Part shown: positions 26,455 through 38,159 of the stretch, piece after piece
Position numbering within the stretch: position 1 is the first letter of the stretch
How the letters are laid out: every line of letters begins with the position of its first letter
Source: Lithospermum erythrorhizon
Lineage: Eukaryota > Streptophyta > Magnoliopsida > Boraginales > Boraginaceae
Assembly: GCA_019722365.1 (NCBI GenBank)
Contig: JADFUC010001267.1
Location: forward strand, 1-64,000
Direction: 5' to 3'
DNA length: 64,000 nt
Program-made: the position numbers and the translations under genes
Notes under the pieces: model-generated
The model's input: the letters and a program-made list of their open reading frames with translations, nothing else
Told to the model about the DNA's origin: nothing
Database searches by the model: none

Positions 26455-26590
26455 GGGCAATCATGAAAAGAATGAAAGTTCAGGGGGCAATCCTAACAAG
26501 AGTGGAAGTTCAGGAGGCAGAGGTGACAAGATACGAAAGTTCAGGGGACAACTTGACAAGATAACGATAGTACATGGGGCAAACGGCTAA
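26455..26590 (+). repeat. imperfect tandem repeat, about 30-bp unit, four units
   Basis: Units read GAAAGTTCAGGGGGCAATCC, then GAAGTTCAGGAGGCAGAGG, then GAAAGTTCAGGGGACAAC, then a degenerate GATAGTACATGGGGCAAAC, separated by TNACAAGA spacers. The array ends in CGGCTAATTAGCC. Arrays like this are common near plant transposon ends; here it sits 0.4 kb upstream of the DCN1-like gene start. Confidence 0.75.
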
Positions 26591-26990
26591 TTAGCCCAAA
26601 ATAAATAATTAAAATTAATCCTTCCATCCTATTTTTAAGGGGTGTTTGTTTTTTCACAAAGTGCTAAAAAATTTAAATTTTGTCTCAAAAATTAGTTTTA
26701 ACTCTTGTTTTAAAACTAAACAATAACGGGTTTTGATATTGCCAAAAAAGTAAAGTAATCTTAGAGTTTGAGTGAATACAAATTTGAGCATATAAATCGA
26801 AATCAATTAAAATAAATGGGATATAAAAATATTAAATCTTATTGATTTCCACAACAATTCTATCTTCTCGAATCATCAAAATCCTGATCCTTGTAAGCTT
26901 GGACTCAAGTGGAGCTTATCGTTTTTCTATTAATTTATTGCTCCTAAATTTATAAAAATTGAATAAATAAATATCATAATATATTTAAAT

Positions 26991-29900
26991 ATGCCTCGAA
27001 ATTCATCCTCTTCAACATGTAGAAAAGCTATTAATTCTTCGGCTGATTTGTTCCGTTCTGGTAAGGACTTGTTTGCTTTATCTAATAATTCTTTTTATGT
27101 TTTTATTTTCTTATTATGTAATTTTTGGTATCTAATCTTTAATGCTATTTTATTACTCCCTCCATCCCAAGTAAATTATCAAAATTAACAAACTTCCATT
27201 CTTAATCAAATTTATAAACTTAATAGTAAATCGCGGTGAAAATACTATATTTTGATCTATTTTTCGGAAGATATTATACACCATATTAGAAAATATTTGA
27301 GATCAAAGTTTAAAAGGTCAATATATAAAATTAGAAAGTGGACGATCTTTTAGAGTATTTAATTCAAGTTGCTGATCATGTGGTAATTAGGTGTTTTTTG
27401 TGCTTAATATGTGGATTTAGTTTTGTTTTGGTTTTCTTATTCTATGTAGTTAGCTGTGACTTTTCTGCTTAATTATGTCGTTTTAGCGTTCTTTTGGTTT
27501 TCTTATTCTATGATATCAAAGAAGTTTGAAACTTTTTTTTAGTTTCTAGTTGATATGGTAATTAGATGTGTTTTTTCTACTAGATTATGTCGTTTAAGTA
27601 TTCGTTTTATCTCCTTATTCTGTAATTTGTATAAAATTTGGAACTTTTTAGTATCTGGTGGCTGAATCTTTTATTTTATTTTATAATTTGATATTATAAG
27701 GTATGGATTTCTATTCATTACCGGGAGCTCTTAGTGCTAGTTGACTTCATCTTCTTGCAGGAGCAGTCTCCTTTTTTCACTCGAAAACACTGCGTTTTCT
27801 GAATTAAAATAAATTGATTGGGTTTTAACAATGTTTTGCTATTGGTAATCAGTTAAGTTAAGGTTTTGGAGAGATCAGGTTATTTAGATAAGGAGTATTT
27901 AGTTTGTTTGTACAGTGTTTTTCTTTTGTATTGGACGAATTGCCTAGTTGTAAGACAATCGTTAAGAGCTATGAGCGGTGTTGTAGCTAATTGGATGGGA
28001 GTATCCCTTTAGAGGAATTACCTAGTTGTAAGACATTTTCGTTAAGAGCTATGATCTTGGTCTTGTATCTAGTTAGATGGGAGTATTCCTTTAGAGCTCG
28101 AGGTTTCTGTTATCAGCTGGAGTTCAGATATTGTTGAGATCATATGGTTAGACTTCACGAAGAGAAATATACATTACCTATAGTTGCTGGTTTTTTTTAG
28201 TAATCAAGAAAAAGTTTGCTATTTATGGAGGTAGTAGAAGTGTAGAACAATAAGTATAACTGTTTATGTTAAAATTTACTTATTGTTCTTTTTCCCTTTC
28301 AATTTCTCTAAAAGAACAATATGTGCGTGTTTCTTTTGATATTATTGTATAAATGGATGATAATATGGCACATCATTTCAAGGTTCTCCTTGTCTTTCTT
28401 TTGCAAGCTAGCAACTGATATTACTCTCGTTGTTCTTATATATTCTTCAGACACGTGCATGTAAGGTGACAATTGTTTAGGCATTCTCTCAAGTGAGAAT
28501 GGTGTAATTCCTTTAGTTTATGGTGTTGTTGTTTGCCCTTTCCATTATTGCAATTTGTTGTTCCAGTTGAAGGAAAAGAGTATAAATCAATTATTTCTTA
28601 AAATTGGCGTCTTTTGGAATGATTAACTGTTAGTATATTCAACAGTATATATGGTATATGTCAATGTATATTAGGGTATTCCCCGTTTCCGATTGAATTT
28701 CAGAAAGTTGATACTCCTTTCATATGTGGCTATAACTTTTGTTGCAAGTTATCCTGTTGGAAGATTTGTGATATTTACTGACTGATGGTCCGTCTTTTCA
28801 GCCACAGGTAAAGCTGCAAATAAGGAGTTGGAAAGGATTGATCAGCTATTTTATACCTATGCGAGTAATTCCTCTGAGATAATTGAGTAAGTAATTTATG
28901 TTAATTTAGAAAAAGTAATTTTGCAACAGCAGTTGTCCATCAATTTATGTACTTGGATATAAACAAGAGCAGCATATATGTAGTTGTCTCTTTGTCATGT
29001 TGTTTATGTTCGAATACATGATCTTACGCGCCTATATATTCATTTACTCCTTTTGTCTTACTATATGTATGTTTCTTTTCTTTCTTTGATAAAAATATGT
29101 ATGTTTCTTTGCTTGTGCATTGACTGATGTATTATATTTTACTAGCCCTGAAAGTATTGAGTCTCTTTGCTCGGATTTGGAGGTAGATCATACAGATGTC
29201 CGGATTCTAATGCTTGCTTGGTAATGTCTCCTAACACCTGTTTGCCTATCTTTGTTTGTTGATAATCTTCCATATTACATAACTTATTACCCATAATCTG
29301 GATTTCAGGAAAATGCAAGCTGAAAAACAAGGATTCTTTACCCTGGTAAGCACGGTTGATTCTTAGAAATTTTATCAGTAAAAGCGAGGCTTGATTCTTT
29401 AAAATTCTATCAGATTCTGTTATCAGTATGTTTGGTTCAATCTTAAGGCTTAAAGGCTATTCAGTCTTAAGGCTTCTAGTAAAATTATAGTATATCTTTA
29501 TATGTTTCAGTTATGGTATATGGTTATTCTATTTCCTTTTTCGTTATACGATATGATTGCAATTTCAGGATGAATGGCGAAAGGGTCTTAAAGCTTTGAG
29601 AGCTGACACAATTGTTAAATTAAAGAAAGCACTTCCAGAATTGGAGACTGAGGTACATATTTTTTTGTCTTTGTTTGTGAGGCAAACATACTATCCTGAG
29701 ATGCGGTAAAGAGACTTGCATCTTTCACTTCAATCAGAATTTTCTTATTTCCTGCCTCTTTTTGAATAGGTGAGAAGACCATCAGTATTTCCAGACTTCT
29801 ATTCGTATGCCTTCAGATATTGCCTGACAGGTACCAATTATGTGTTAACCTTATTAATCACACTCAACTTATAGAAAAAGAAGATCTCTAGTTCTTGATT

Positions 29901-31234
29901 GCTGAATGGATTCCTTATATTCGTTCAGAGGAAAAACAGAAGAGCATAGATATAGAGAATGCATGTGTACTGCTAGATCTTGTTCTAGGGTCTCAGTGTC
30001 GACCCCAAGTTGATTCATTTGTACAGTATTTAAAGGTAAGTACGATGCCTTTGCTAATTCTCTGTTCAATAAACAATTTGTATCTAAACCACTTCCATCG
30101 TGCTGCTGACTTTTGGGGTTAATAAGCTTGAGTTTATGAGTAATTTTTATGATGCTAGTAAGCAAATGATAGAGGTGCCTCACCAACTATCAACTTATAG
30201 AGATAAAGCAAAAGAATGGATGGATACGGGGTTGGGTAATATTTATACCTTAATAGAATAAAATTAATATTAGTTAAATCGTACCAAAGGTATGATTTCA
30301 TTTCGATTTATTGATTAGGAATTTAGGATCATATGCACATTAATTGAAATGAAAATAAAAACAGATCAAAGGCTTGCTGTAGTTATTAGGCCAGAATGTT
30401 TCAGGTTTTCCGAATTTTCATGCCCTATTTTATATTTGCTGGCTCTTGGCTCATTACATTACCTACACTTCTTATCTATTTCGAAATTGTAGATAGTTTT
30501 TACAAATCATGTTGGGTCAATTTGGAGACAAAGGATCTCCTGCTAACACACTATATGCTAACACTGTGCTAACATGCTCGATTCGAGTATATATACTCAA
30601 ATGTGTATGATTTGAGTATATATATACACTTAAACACATTTACTTCCTAAAACTAAGTATTTTCAGAGTATATATATACTCAAATGTTTATGATTCGAGT
30701 ACATATGTACTCTAATGTGTGTGTTAGCATAGTTAGCACCAAATTGTGTTAGCACCATAGAGGAGCCCATATCCAAAGCTGGAAAGGGTTCCAAATATTA
30801 TATTTAATGATTTTACGTGCATCTAACAGTAAACGGAAAAAAAACCCAATAATTGATACTTATTTTCTGTGTTGTGGTTTTTTTCTCCAGTCACAGAACG
30901 ATTACAAAGTTATAAACATGGATCAGTGGATGGGATTCCACCGCTTTTGCAATGAGGTAAAATCACAGATTTTAGTGTTCTGCAATCTAATCTGTATGAA
31001 TGCATCTCCAAAAGAAATAAGCAGCATATTATCATCTTCCCTTTATCCCATCTGCCAGTGTTTTAAACATTGCTTTCTTGGCAGGATCATCTGCTTCCCG
31101 TTACCATATGAATTATCTTAATCCTCTGTATGTTGGTGCAGATAACTTTTCCAAGTCTCGCTAATTATGATCCGGACTCTGCATGGCCATTGATCCTCGA
31201 TAACTACGTTGAATGGTTGAATGGTGGAAAATGA
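26991..31234 (+). CDS. DCN1-like protein (defective in cullin neddylation)
   Basis: Predicted E3-type scaffold that helps load NEDD8/RUB onto cullins, activating cullin-RING ubiquitin ligases. Nine exons, all with GT..AG borders: 26991-27060, 28802-28886, 29146-29220, 29309-29345, 29569-29652, 29770-29830, 29929-30035, 30891-30956 and 31142-31234. Joined they give 225 aa ending WLNGGK. After a short serine-rich N-terminus (MPRNSSSSTCRKA), the PONY (DCUN1) domain fills residues ~28-222, with NKELERIDQLFYTYA, DVRILMLAWKMQAEKQGFF, DEWRKGLKALRADT and FRYCLTEEKQKSIDIE. The cullin-binding DAD patch is represented by D184 (MDQW), A209 (SAWPL) and D215 (ILDNY). No UBA domain precedes it, as in the short plant class around Arabidopsis At1g15860. 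No frameshift is seen; intron 1 is 1.7 kb and intron 7 carries a MITE. Confidence 0.92.
27159..27365. repeat. Stowaway-like MITE remnant in intron 1 of the DCN1-like gene
   Basis: The left end TACTCCCTCCATCCCAAG is the signature end of plant Stowaway/mariner MITEs. A matching inverted end is only faintly visible near 27345-27365, so the right half is decayed. It lies wholly within the intron. Confidence 0.4.
30515..30785. mobile_element. MITE in intron 7 of the DCN1-like gene
   Basis: The outer ends are inverted: GGATCTCCTGCTAACAC (about 30535) against GTGTTAGCACCATAGAGGAGCCC (about 30748-30770), whose reverse reads GGGCTCCTCTATGGTGCTAACAC. Inside lie four self-complementary blocks of the type GAGTATATATACTC (30596-30700 region). 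The element is about 250 bp with no coding capacity and does not touch the exon 8 acceptor at 30890. Confidence 0.6.
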
Positions 31235-32339
31235 GATTGGATGGTTCAAACACTTTAAAACAAAATATAAATAGTGTTTGGTACGATTAATATTTATACA
31301 TTGATGAATCGCTTTCTGTTTTGATATTGCCAATTGACACTTGCAGGAGCCTTGAGTCTTAAAATCAAAATATAAATAGTGTCCCAAGTATTTGATATGT
31401 ATACAAGCCTTTCCCAAATGAGATTGTTACAACATTGATATTAGTAGATGATGTCCAAATGAATGAATTATATGCTACATTTGATTGGTTACTTAGAGGT
31501 GATTTGTAAAAATTATATCCTCGGACTTGTGAATTGTAAAACTTTCTCTGGCAATAGTTGCATGAAAAGATTCTTGGCTCAGAAGCAGTGTTCAAAGAGT
31601 GGATTAGATTGAGTTCTTGATTTGGAATTTTGATAGATAGGCTTAGATCAAGAGGAATTAGATTGGAACTTGAATTTTTATTCAACTTGTTATTGATCTT
31701 GTTCTTTCGTAGTGTTGCTATACATTGAGTTGATTCTGCTTGGTCATCAACTTTCTGGTATATACCAACCTCATGAGAAACAATTGTGGATTAATTAACA
31801 CTAGCAGGATAGCTCATCTCAACATATCTCAATGCCTCTTAAGAGGCTTCCATTTAAGTAGGATAAGAGGTTGGATAGTAAACAGCCTATCTTGTGATAA
31901 CAAGGAAGCTGCTTCCAATTGCTCCAAGAGTGAAATATTTTGGTTGGAATCAAGGAATGTGGTGTGGAAGGGGAAACTATCAAAACAGATGCTTTGATTA
32001 AGACCTTATAGTAATGAATCGAGTAGATAAAGGGCTAGATTAAGAAATGGCAAATGGGCAAGGGCCTTCTTTGTATATACCCCATTGATTGTTTTCTTCC
32101 TAACTTTATACACCACACATAGCCTAACTTTAGAGCATAATTCTATTTACTGTTAAGTATAATGTTAATCTCATAAAGATGATATATTCCAAACGTTAAG
32201 AATCTATTAGTATCATCTAAAAGGATATACATACTCTGCAGCATCGGCTTAACGTTGATCTTAAGTTGAAAATAGAGCCTAGTTAGAGAAAATGATCTTC
32301 CATGAGCAAAATTGTACACTGGGAAATCAGAGTACTAAA
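31235..32339. other. intergenic sequence between converging DCN1-like and carrier genes
   Basis: The two genes converge on this 1.1 kb, which therefore holds both 3' UTRs. A direct repeat of TAAAACAAAATATAAATAGTG / TAAAATCAAAATATAAATAGTG is at 31255 and 31361. A SINE-like fragment lies at 31810-31900. No further gene is supported. Confidence 0.45.
31812..31900. repeat. SINE-like fragment
   Basis: The plus strand has CAATGCCTCTTAAGAGGCTTCC...TAGGATAAGAGGTTGGATAGTA, in which GGATAAGAGGTTGGATAGTA is the reverse of the TATCCGACCCCTTATCC-type 3' block also seen at 33870-33950 and 56250-56310. The family is a dispersed plant SINE-like repeat; it was not identified further. Confidence 0.4.
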
Positions 32340-33587
32340 TCATGAAGGTGCATTGAGAATATATCTCCTCTCATATAAGCCAATCACTTGATCAGCGACG
32401 GTCCACATTATCGCCTGGCCAGGAGGGATCCTCATCAGTCGAGGTATCAGTCCCTTCCACAAAGAAAGCAACCCTTCCTCAGCATAAATAGTCGAGATTG
32501 CATGAAACATGCCTTTGTACTTCAACTCACCACCTGATCGACTTTGAGCCATCAGCCTTGTTTTCACCACATCAAACGGACCAGTACATACGGGACCAGC
32601 ACTCCCTGCAAGGAATCCTGATATCATAGACTGATAAGGTTGGAGAACTTTCCCATCACCTTCATGTTTATTCCATAATAACCCATCAAATGCATTTTTA
32701 GCTGTGAACATGGCGGCTTGGTTTGTCCCATTCCGCATCACAGTAGGGGAAGTTCCTGCCCAAAGGCCTCGAACACCTTCTTCATGGACTATCGTGTGTG
32801 CACAGTGAACAGGTCCTTTATATTTTAGAAGTTCATGGCTCAACCCTCTCTGCTGCTGTAGTTTAATCTTCACCACCTGAAAGGACAAGTAATCAGCACA
32901 AGTGTTTCATATCGACTTTCTGGGAAGTCGATAATAGCAACTCAGAGCTTATTCAAGGACTGCAGATGCTATCATAGGATTCATAGGACATAAAGGAGAA
33001 ACTTCAAGCCCCATAATCCAACTGCAAAAACAAAGGAATCGCTAAAGCATGATAAAAGATAATGATCGACTATAGTATTTCACATGCACTTCCACATGCC
33101 AAAATAGTCTCCAGTTATGCATTGCTATAAAGTAGACATAACATAGATGCTGTAAAAGTAATCAGATAGAACTTTTTAGTTAAACGGATCTCTGATCACT
33201 ATATCTAACCTCAAAAGGTGTGACAATCACAAGAGCCTCAAGCACGCCAGCGCCAAACCCAGAGAGGTACGAAGCCAGCGCTTAAGTTTCTGTCTCTTGC
33301 ATCCTTGAGAGCCCCCTGAAGGACAGCATTTGATCCCCATCCGGCATTTGAGAGCCTGAGAAAGCAAAAGGCAGCCTTTCCACAATGCACTACCTTTCAC
33401 TTACCTATGTAGTGCTGCAATGGATAATTCCTTTATATGCACCGCTGTGATCCAGCTGAAGCCGAGTTTTGATCACATCAATGGGCTGCAAACAACTCGC
33501 TTCCATAAACCCCCCTAACGACCCAGAAATGGCCTTCAAGTATGGTGGGATCATTTTCTTGTTGTCCTGCTTACCTTTTTCAGCCAT
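32340..33587 (-). CDS. SFC1: mitochondrial succinate/fumarate carrier (SFC1-like), exon 1 damaged
   Basis: Mitochondrial inner-membrane carrier of the SLC25 family, close to Arabidopsis mSFC1 (At5g01340), proposed to exchange cytosolic succinate for matrix fumarate. Exon 1 runs 33587 to 33210 and exon 2 from 32876 to 32340, with a GT..AG intron. The three signature motifs are QPIDVIKTRLQ (exon 1), TPFE/VVKIKLQ (across the intron) and GPFDVVKTRLM (exon 2). Exon 2 encodes 178 clean residues ending YILNAPS. Exon 1 is clean from MAEKGKQDNKKMIPPYLKA to GAYKGIIHC, then meets a stop at 33405-33407. From there to 33211 the expected EGVRALWKGL, LRMGSNAVLQ and LSGFGAGVLEALVIVTPFE pieces survive only in changing frames, with about 27 nt fewer than expected. 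As given, the gene cannot make a full carrier. Whether this is a pseudogene or consensus error is undecided. Confidence 0.85.
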
Positions 33588-34930
33588 TTTTTGGAATACT
33601 AATTTGATGCAGCAGCGAAAAAAAATGACCTTTTGGGAGGAAATCAACGAGCTATGCTGGTAACTGTGTCATTATATTGGAAAGAGATGTGCTCTGCATT
33701 CAAGAGGGAATTATCAGTGACAATGCTGCACTATAGACTAAATATAAAATCAGGACTAATTTTGTTTAGCAATACTAGATCAATCCATTAACCAATCTGG
33801 GAGAGAAGTTTGAAGCACTTTGTCAATAAGCCAATTAATGTCTTCGTCCATGTACATACATACATTAGCATGCCCCAATGCCTTTGAAGAGGCTCCCGCC
33901 TAACCGGGGTAAAGGGGTAGGATGGTGCAGCCTTACCTTTATCGTTTTAATCCTTGTTCTGCTATGATGTTCCCGTTAAGCAACAACTCAATCCTCTAAG
34001 AAGAATAATTTGCCATATGATGAGTTAACATCTAAACAAACCTGATAAATGAGAGAAAATCATCTTACAACCAATATATAATTCTATATACATCAGAACT
34101 TCCAATTAGACTAACCTGAAACAATGTATACAAGTTTGCAACCAATAAGCCTACATGCAAACTCATCAAACAATTCCCCAAGAACCACCTATTAAATTAC
34201 ATACATGATATCAATTCAACATTCATCTTTACGTTACAACTCTAATTAAACAGTGATTCATCCAAGGCTCCTGCAAATTGTGATTCTACAACTTCATTGT
34301 TAACCACATTATAGATAGACTCAGCAACATGCAGATGAATCATACTGATTTATATTATACATCTTCAAATCATCTTTATTCCTAAAATAAATACTCCTCT
34401 GTCTCTAAAAAAGATTTGTCCAACATTTTCAATGTTCAAAATTAATAATCTATTGAAATCTGAATTACAAACATAATTATGTTTTTAATCCAAATTATCA
34501 TATTAATAGTAAAGTAACATTAAAGATCCTATGTTTTGATACATTCTTCACCCAATATTATATAACATTTATTAATACATGCCCGTGAAATATCATTTTA
34601 AAACAAATATTAAAGTTTAAATTAGAATTTTCTTTGTCACTAATATTAACAATGTATATATGAAAAAACATGAACTTCAAAATTATCATATTAATAGTAA
34701 AGTAACAAAAAAAAATTATTTTTTGATATATTTTTCACTTAATATTATACAACACATAAAAAAAATATTCATAACCATCAAAATTTTAATACTTGGACAT
34801 TTTATTTGAAATGCATGTAGTAATTCTGCCACATGCCCACATTGAGCCATGAAAAAAATAAAATGATGAAATTGATGATTCAAATTTTGAAAAACAAACT
34901 AATAACGAATACCAGAGAGAAAGCTAATTG
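33588..34930. other. intergenic sequence upstream of the carrier gene
   Basis: AT-rich, with no coding frame. A SINE-like fragment lies at 33870-33950. Around 34390-34830 AT-rich segments with AATATTATATAACA and TTAATAGTAAAGTAAC recur twice (34500 and 34690), suggesting a decayed local duplication. Confidence 0.4.
33868..33950 (-). repeat. SINE-like 3' fragment
   Basis: Read on the minus strand it gives AAGGTAAGGCTGCACC...TACCCCGGTTAGGCGGGAGCC and then CTCTTCAAAGGCATTGGGG. This layout (CCGACCCCTTACCCCG, GGCGGGAGCCTCTT, AGGCATTGGG) matches a dispersed tRNA-derived-SINE 3' end and recurs in the NIP6-like introns. Confidence 0.45.
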
Positions 34931-35235
34931 AGGTGTGAGGGGGGGATGTATTTAGAGGTTTAGAATTGATTGTAAACAAGGGTAAATGGGTGTACAATTT
35001 ATTGAAAATATAGCAACAAAACTTTTCTCCAAACCAATTTCACATAAAATCCTTTCCTTTTCAATTTCTGCCCCTTCAATTTGCTCTCCAACTAAAAATT
35101 ATGTAATACCTACTACATTGATATAGAAATTCAATTTGAGGAGCAAAAAATTGAAAAAAAGGAGAAAACATCAAAAGTATAGGTATTTTTTCGAACACAC
35201 CACGAATTCAAATTAGTTTGAAATTAACAATTTTC
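34930..35235. repeat. dispersed 300-bp repeat family, copy 1
   Basis: Diagnostic blocks are TTTAGAGGTTTAGAATTGATTGTAA, CTCCAAACCAATTTCACAT, and AATTTGAGGAGCAAAAAATTG followed by AACATCAAAAGTATAGGTATT. The same blocks occur in order at 35395-35640 and 38700-38895 and reversed at 53160-53530. The family has no coding capacity; I cannot name it. Confidence 0.7.
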
Positions 35236-35394
35236 GCCAGCTTAGACATGTCGTCAGATGCAGATGAATTGTTCTGTTTTTCCCACTCACAAAGAGTCAG
35301 GCGTTGATTTGATACATATGTTCTTCAACTTATTTGCTTTTAAATTTATTGATTTTATGTTGGTTGTAAACGCGGTAAACGGGAAGTAACATTT

Positions 35395-35640
35395 ATTGAA
35401 AATATGAAGAACAAAATCCTTCTCCAAATCAATTTCACATACAAAAGTTCTTCCCTTTTAATTTCGCCCTCCCCCCAATTTGCTCCCCAAACAACTCACA
35501 AAAAATCTATAAGAATACCACTGCATTGATACAAATTCGAATTTGAGGAGCAAAAAATTGAAAAAAAAAAGACAAGAACATCAAAAGTGTAGATATTTTT
35601 TTCGAATACCATGAATTAAATAGGTTTGAATTACTAATTT
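35395..35640. repeat. dispersed 300-bp repeat family, copy 2 (same orientation)
   Basis: Contains CTTCTCCAAATCAATTTCACAT, TTTGCTCCCCAAACAACTCAC, and GAATTTGAGGAGCAAAAAATTG followed by GAACATCAAAAGTGTAG. It lies 160 bp downstream of copy 1 in the same direction, so the pair is a local tandem duplication or one element with two long direct repeats. Confidence 0.7.
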
Positions 35641-36099
35641 TCGCTATATTAGAGCTTGATGTTAAATAACCCGTTTCCGTATAAGCATTACTTTAATACG
35701 ATTTAATTGCCTATTGAAATATAAGTTAAAAGCTTAAAATTTGAAATCAATAATGATATTGTGTGTCGAGGATAATATATTTCGGCGATGTAAATCTAAT
35801 TCGACACATGTTCGAAAGCATGTTGCTAAACCGAGAAGAGAAGTCAAATCATAACCAAACGGTACCTAAACTCCTAAATGTTCTCCACCTACCACCACTA
35901 ACTCTTCATATCACCATTTCATCAGTAACAAAAATCTTTATCTTTCTTCTTTTCCTCTCAAAGGCCGAACCTACCCTCCTCTTTCCTCTTGATTTTTTTT
36001 CATTTTCTTTGGCAAATTGTAATTCTAGCTTCATAATCTTGTTTCCCATCTCTCGCTCATCAAATAGACATTTTAATTTTCAAATTCATCGCTTTTAAA

Positions 36100-37500
36100 G
36101 CTATAGTCATCATTTGTTAGTTTGACTTTGTGTTGACTTTAGATTTTGACTTATTACGATAGAAATAAGTTATCTGTTAGTTTATGATTTGAAGAATTTG
36201 CTTATTTAGTCGGTTGAAAGTTTCACAGATGCTTGCTGAATTTTTGACTTTTTTCTTAAAGCTTAACTTTAAACTTAGGAAAAGAGGTCAAGACTTTAAT
36301 ATAGTTATTTTGGGAATAGAAGCATTGGCTTGGATATGGATCGCAGAGACGCCGGCAGTTTCTAAAAGCCTGTGATATAAAGTAGCTTAAACTGAGGCTT
36401 GATGAATTCGCTTAATTAGTCATAAATCGATCAATACTTTGGTTAATGGATGAAGTGTTGTTGGGGTAATAAAGCCGATGACCTAATATTGGGATTTATG
36501 TAGTTGGTAACTTAATGAGTTACGTTGGAATTTTAGGAAGTCAGATACTAATCTAGTGATAAAGATGATCACAGCGTAAAGAAATTTGAAATCATGAGAC
36601 GGGCATAATACTTGGATTTATATAGACGCAAGAGAAGATTTACTGAATGCCAAGAGAATATATAATTTCTTTGAATAGATGAGCCCGACCTAAGATTTGA
36701 GACTACCTGTAGTTATCATTATCGCTTTTTGCCTCGAGAAGCATAAATCTCAATGGCTGAACCCTTCATATATTATGTTTATATATTTTGTATGTGTTTT
36801 ATCACACCATTTTTATATGTGTACGAGTGATTACATCTATATTACGAGATAGCTGCGTTATGATTCATATTATGAGATAGTTGTGATTATATCCTATGTT
36901 ACAGATCAGGAAGCATATGTTATACTGACAAGCAATAGACTACACAAGAATGTTACAAGAATCAGGTGCTTTATTTGATTTGTTTCAGTGTATATATTGA
37001 AACAAGACTCCTGACCGGGAGAAGTTGTGGGACTGGGAGGTTTAAAAATAAGATGAGATTTGAGGGTACTTATTGGGAGTGGATTTTGGAAAGTGGAGAC
37101 TTATCCGATTATTTTGTGGAGCGATTCTCATTTGTCGTTATTTGTGGAGTGTGGATTCTCGCTTATTTATTATTTCCAAAGTGGATTCCTCATTTGGGTG
37201 GATTCCTCATTGACATTTGCCATGATAGTTTCTTAAAATGAATATGCATTGTTGATGGTTATGTTACAGATAGACATGATATCGTATAAGAGACTTTGAT
37301 TGGACAATTATTACTGATGTATCTTGGTTAATGTATATACATATGTTATATATATAAAGCATTTATATAGATCAAAATGATTTTGTATTCCACCAACTTT
37401 ATAAAATTTAATTCATTTTCTACGGGCGGACGCTTTTACGCCAGTGAGCTGACTGCTGAAAGCGTAGGCTTGTAGATCCGATTACAGTCATGCTAAGATT
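36100..37500. mobile_element. LTR-retrotransposon-like non-coding sequence
   Basis: The segment 36110-36300 has the TTTGACTTTGTGTTGACTTTAGATTTTGAC texture seen in Gypsy-type LTRs and also seen at 61440-61560. The rest has no intact coding frame. The boundaries are guesses and no matching second LTR was found. Confidence 0.25.
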
Positions 37501-38159
37501 ATATAGAGCATGCATGCGGCATGGGGAAGTCCTCATCACCATTCCCTTTGTCAGTTTAATTTTGCATATTTCAGACTCAAGTGGTCAGATTTTGAATGGT
37601 GGTCTCATGGTTATACTTTTCCTATGTCAGATTTTGGATTTCTTTTGCGATTCAATATTATCTGTGATTGTGTTCCGCTGTCTTTTGTTTGTTGGATGCG
37701 CTGCTGAACAAAGACGACGGAATCGAGAGTTTTGCTTTGTACGTCACAGTGTCATATTCGTTATCAGATCCATCGATCGGGTGACTCGCGCATGTGTCAA
37801 GTTAATGATCTTAACCCCTGGGGGCCGACTTCTCAAAGTGGTCACATCTGCCGGGTCGCATGCGCATAAATTTGTTCTGCTTTTTTTCCACTCAAAGCGC
37901 TGCGTGTCATTTGATAATAATATGTTCAATCTGTTTTGCTTTAAAATTATTCGATTTTGCATGTTGGTTGTGGTTTGAATTTCTTTAATGTGAGGACATA
38001 AATTGTTTACACATAGTACAAGGTAGATTTTGATTATTACAAACACCATAATGATGCATAAACATTAATTATATATAGTTTTGAAGTTAATTTATTGATT
38101 TCATAATAATGTAGTTTTGATATTTAGAATACTAGGATACTATTAGATGGAAATATAGT

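Noticed and set aside
30590..30720. Palindromes in DCN1-like intron 7 considered as a microRNA precursor
   Set aside because: They are short separate palindromes enclosed by transposon-like inverted ends and lack a single long imperfect hairpin with a stable arm.
37490..37978. 162-residue open frame on the plus strand just left of the palindrome
   Set aside because: Composition is rich in cysteine, phenylalanine and isoleucine as in AT-rich non-coding DNA; no domain, no splice support, and its end overlaps the palindrome border. Treated as chance.
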